Source: Chloroflexota bacterium | GTDB lineage: Bacteria; Chloroflexota; Limnocylindria; Limnocylindrales; CSP1-4 | Reading direction: 5' to 3' | NCBI GenBank assembly: GCA_005881055.1 | Contig: VBHW01000358.1 | Location: forward strand, 1,490-7,354 | DNA: 5,865 bases | Shown: positions 5,623 to 5,865 of the stretch, one piece after another | Layout: each line of letters starts with the position of its first letter | How positions within the stretch are numbered: the stretch's first letter is position 1 | Position numbers and translations under genes: made by a program | Notes under the pieces: model-generated | The model's input: the letters and a program-made list of their open reading frames with translations, nothing else | What the model was told of the DNA's origin: nothing | The model's database searches: none

Positions 5623-5865
5623 TCAGGCGGTCGCCTTCTGGCGGGCCTTTCCCTGCTGGAGGATCCGGATCGGGTTGCCGAAGGGATCGCGGACGCCCAT
5701 GTCGGTCCCGTAGAAGTGGTCGGTGGGCTCCTGGGTGAAGTCGGTGACGCCGCGCTCCTTGAGCTCCTCGTACAGGCCGCGGGCATCGTCCGTGATGAAC
5801 ACGAGGCCGCCCAGCGCGCCCTTGGTGATGAGCTCGCGGAGCTGCTCGGCAGTGGCTTCGTCGTG
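5623..5865 (-). CDS. VOC (glyoxalase/bleomycin-resistance fold) protein, C-terminal part
   Basis: The frame enters from the right edge and runs to a TGA at 5623-5625, giving 80 residues of a protein whose start lies outside the window. The sequence shows the second half of a vicinal-oxygen-chelate fold: GALGGLVFITDDARGLYEEL (strand then helix), ERGVTDFTQEPTDHFYGTDM, and the hallmark RDPFGNPIRIL (DPxGN) of the last strands. A basic tail, QQGKARQKATA, closes it. VOC proteins include glyoxalases, dioxygenases, epimerases and antibiotic-binding or thiol-transfer resistance proteins. The metal ligands lie partly in the missing half, so activity cannot be assigned. It is the first visible gene of the probable operon with DUF1801 and the UvrA-like ATPase; the promoter must be beyond the edge or upstream of further genes. 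Confidence 0.85.
   Translation of the reverse strand, partial: HDEATAEQLRELITKGALGGLVFITDDARGLYEELKERGVTDFTQEPTDHFYGTDMGVRDPFGNPIRILQQGKARQKATA

Overview
The window is a high-GC bacterial chromosomal segment with dense coding, GC-rich third codon positions and clear AAGGAG-type ribosome sites. The gene families present (a PPOX/F420-type split-barrel protein, a short UvrA-like ATPase, and a collagen-like protein with paired-cysteine end domains) fit a soil or freshwater Actinomycetota or Chloroflexota genome. No rRNA or other decisive marker is present, so this placement is an inference.

Layout. (1) Bases 1-957 (+) hold the C-terminal three quarters of a type II NADH dehydrogenase-like flavoprotein, cut by the left edge. 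(2) Bases 1004-1507 (-) hold a small pyridoxamine-5'-phosphate-oxidase-family protein, convergent with the first gene. (3) A 255-bp divergent intergenic region (1508-1762) separates it from a secreted collagen-like protein at 1763-2719 (+). That protein has a signal peptide, a short two-cysteine N-terminal domain, 55 Gly-X-Y triplets encoded by two families of tandem DNA repeats, and a two-cysteine C-terminal domain. A perfect 13-bp hairpin follows it. (4) On the minus strand, reading in from the right edge, three genes lie head to tail: a VOC/glyoxalase-fold protein (partial, 5623-5865), a DUF1801 protein (5110-5592) and a short UvrA-like twin-ABC ATPase (2841-5105). They probably form one transcription unit, with 30-nt and 4-nt gaps between the genes.

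The most notable observation is in the UvrA-like gene. Its second nucleotide-binding half aligns to its first half except for a clean in-frame loss of 15 residues, which removes the strand before the P-loop and most of the second Walker A motif. All other motifs of both halves are intact, including signatures, Walker B, Q- and H-loops and the C-terminal CxxC pairs. This is either a real asymmetric ATPase or a small deletion or assembly collapse. The protein also lacks the UvrB-binding region, so it is not an ordinary nucleotide-excision-repair UvrA.

The second notable observation is the collagen-like gene. An 18-residue unit is repeated four times with one extra Gly codon exactly at the junction of the two most similar copies, followed by seven near-identical 18-bp units. 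I found no CRISPR array, mobile element, tRNA or rRNA, and no convincing wholly new multi-gene system.
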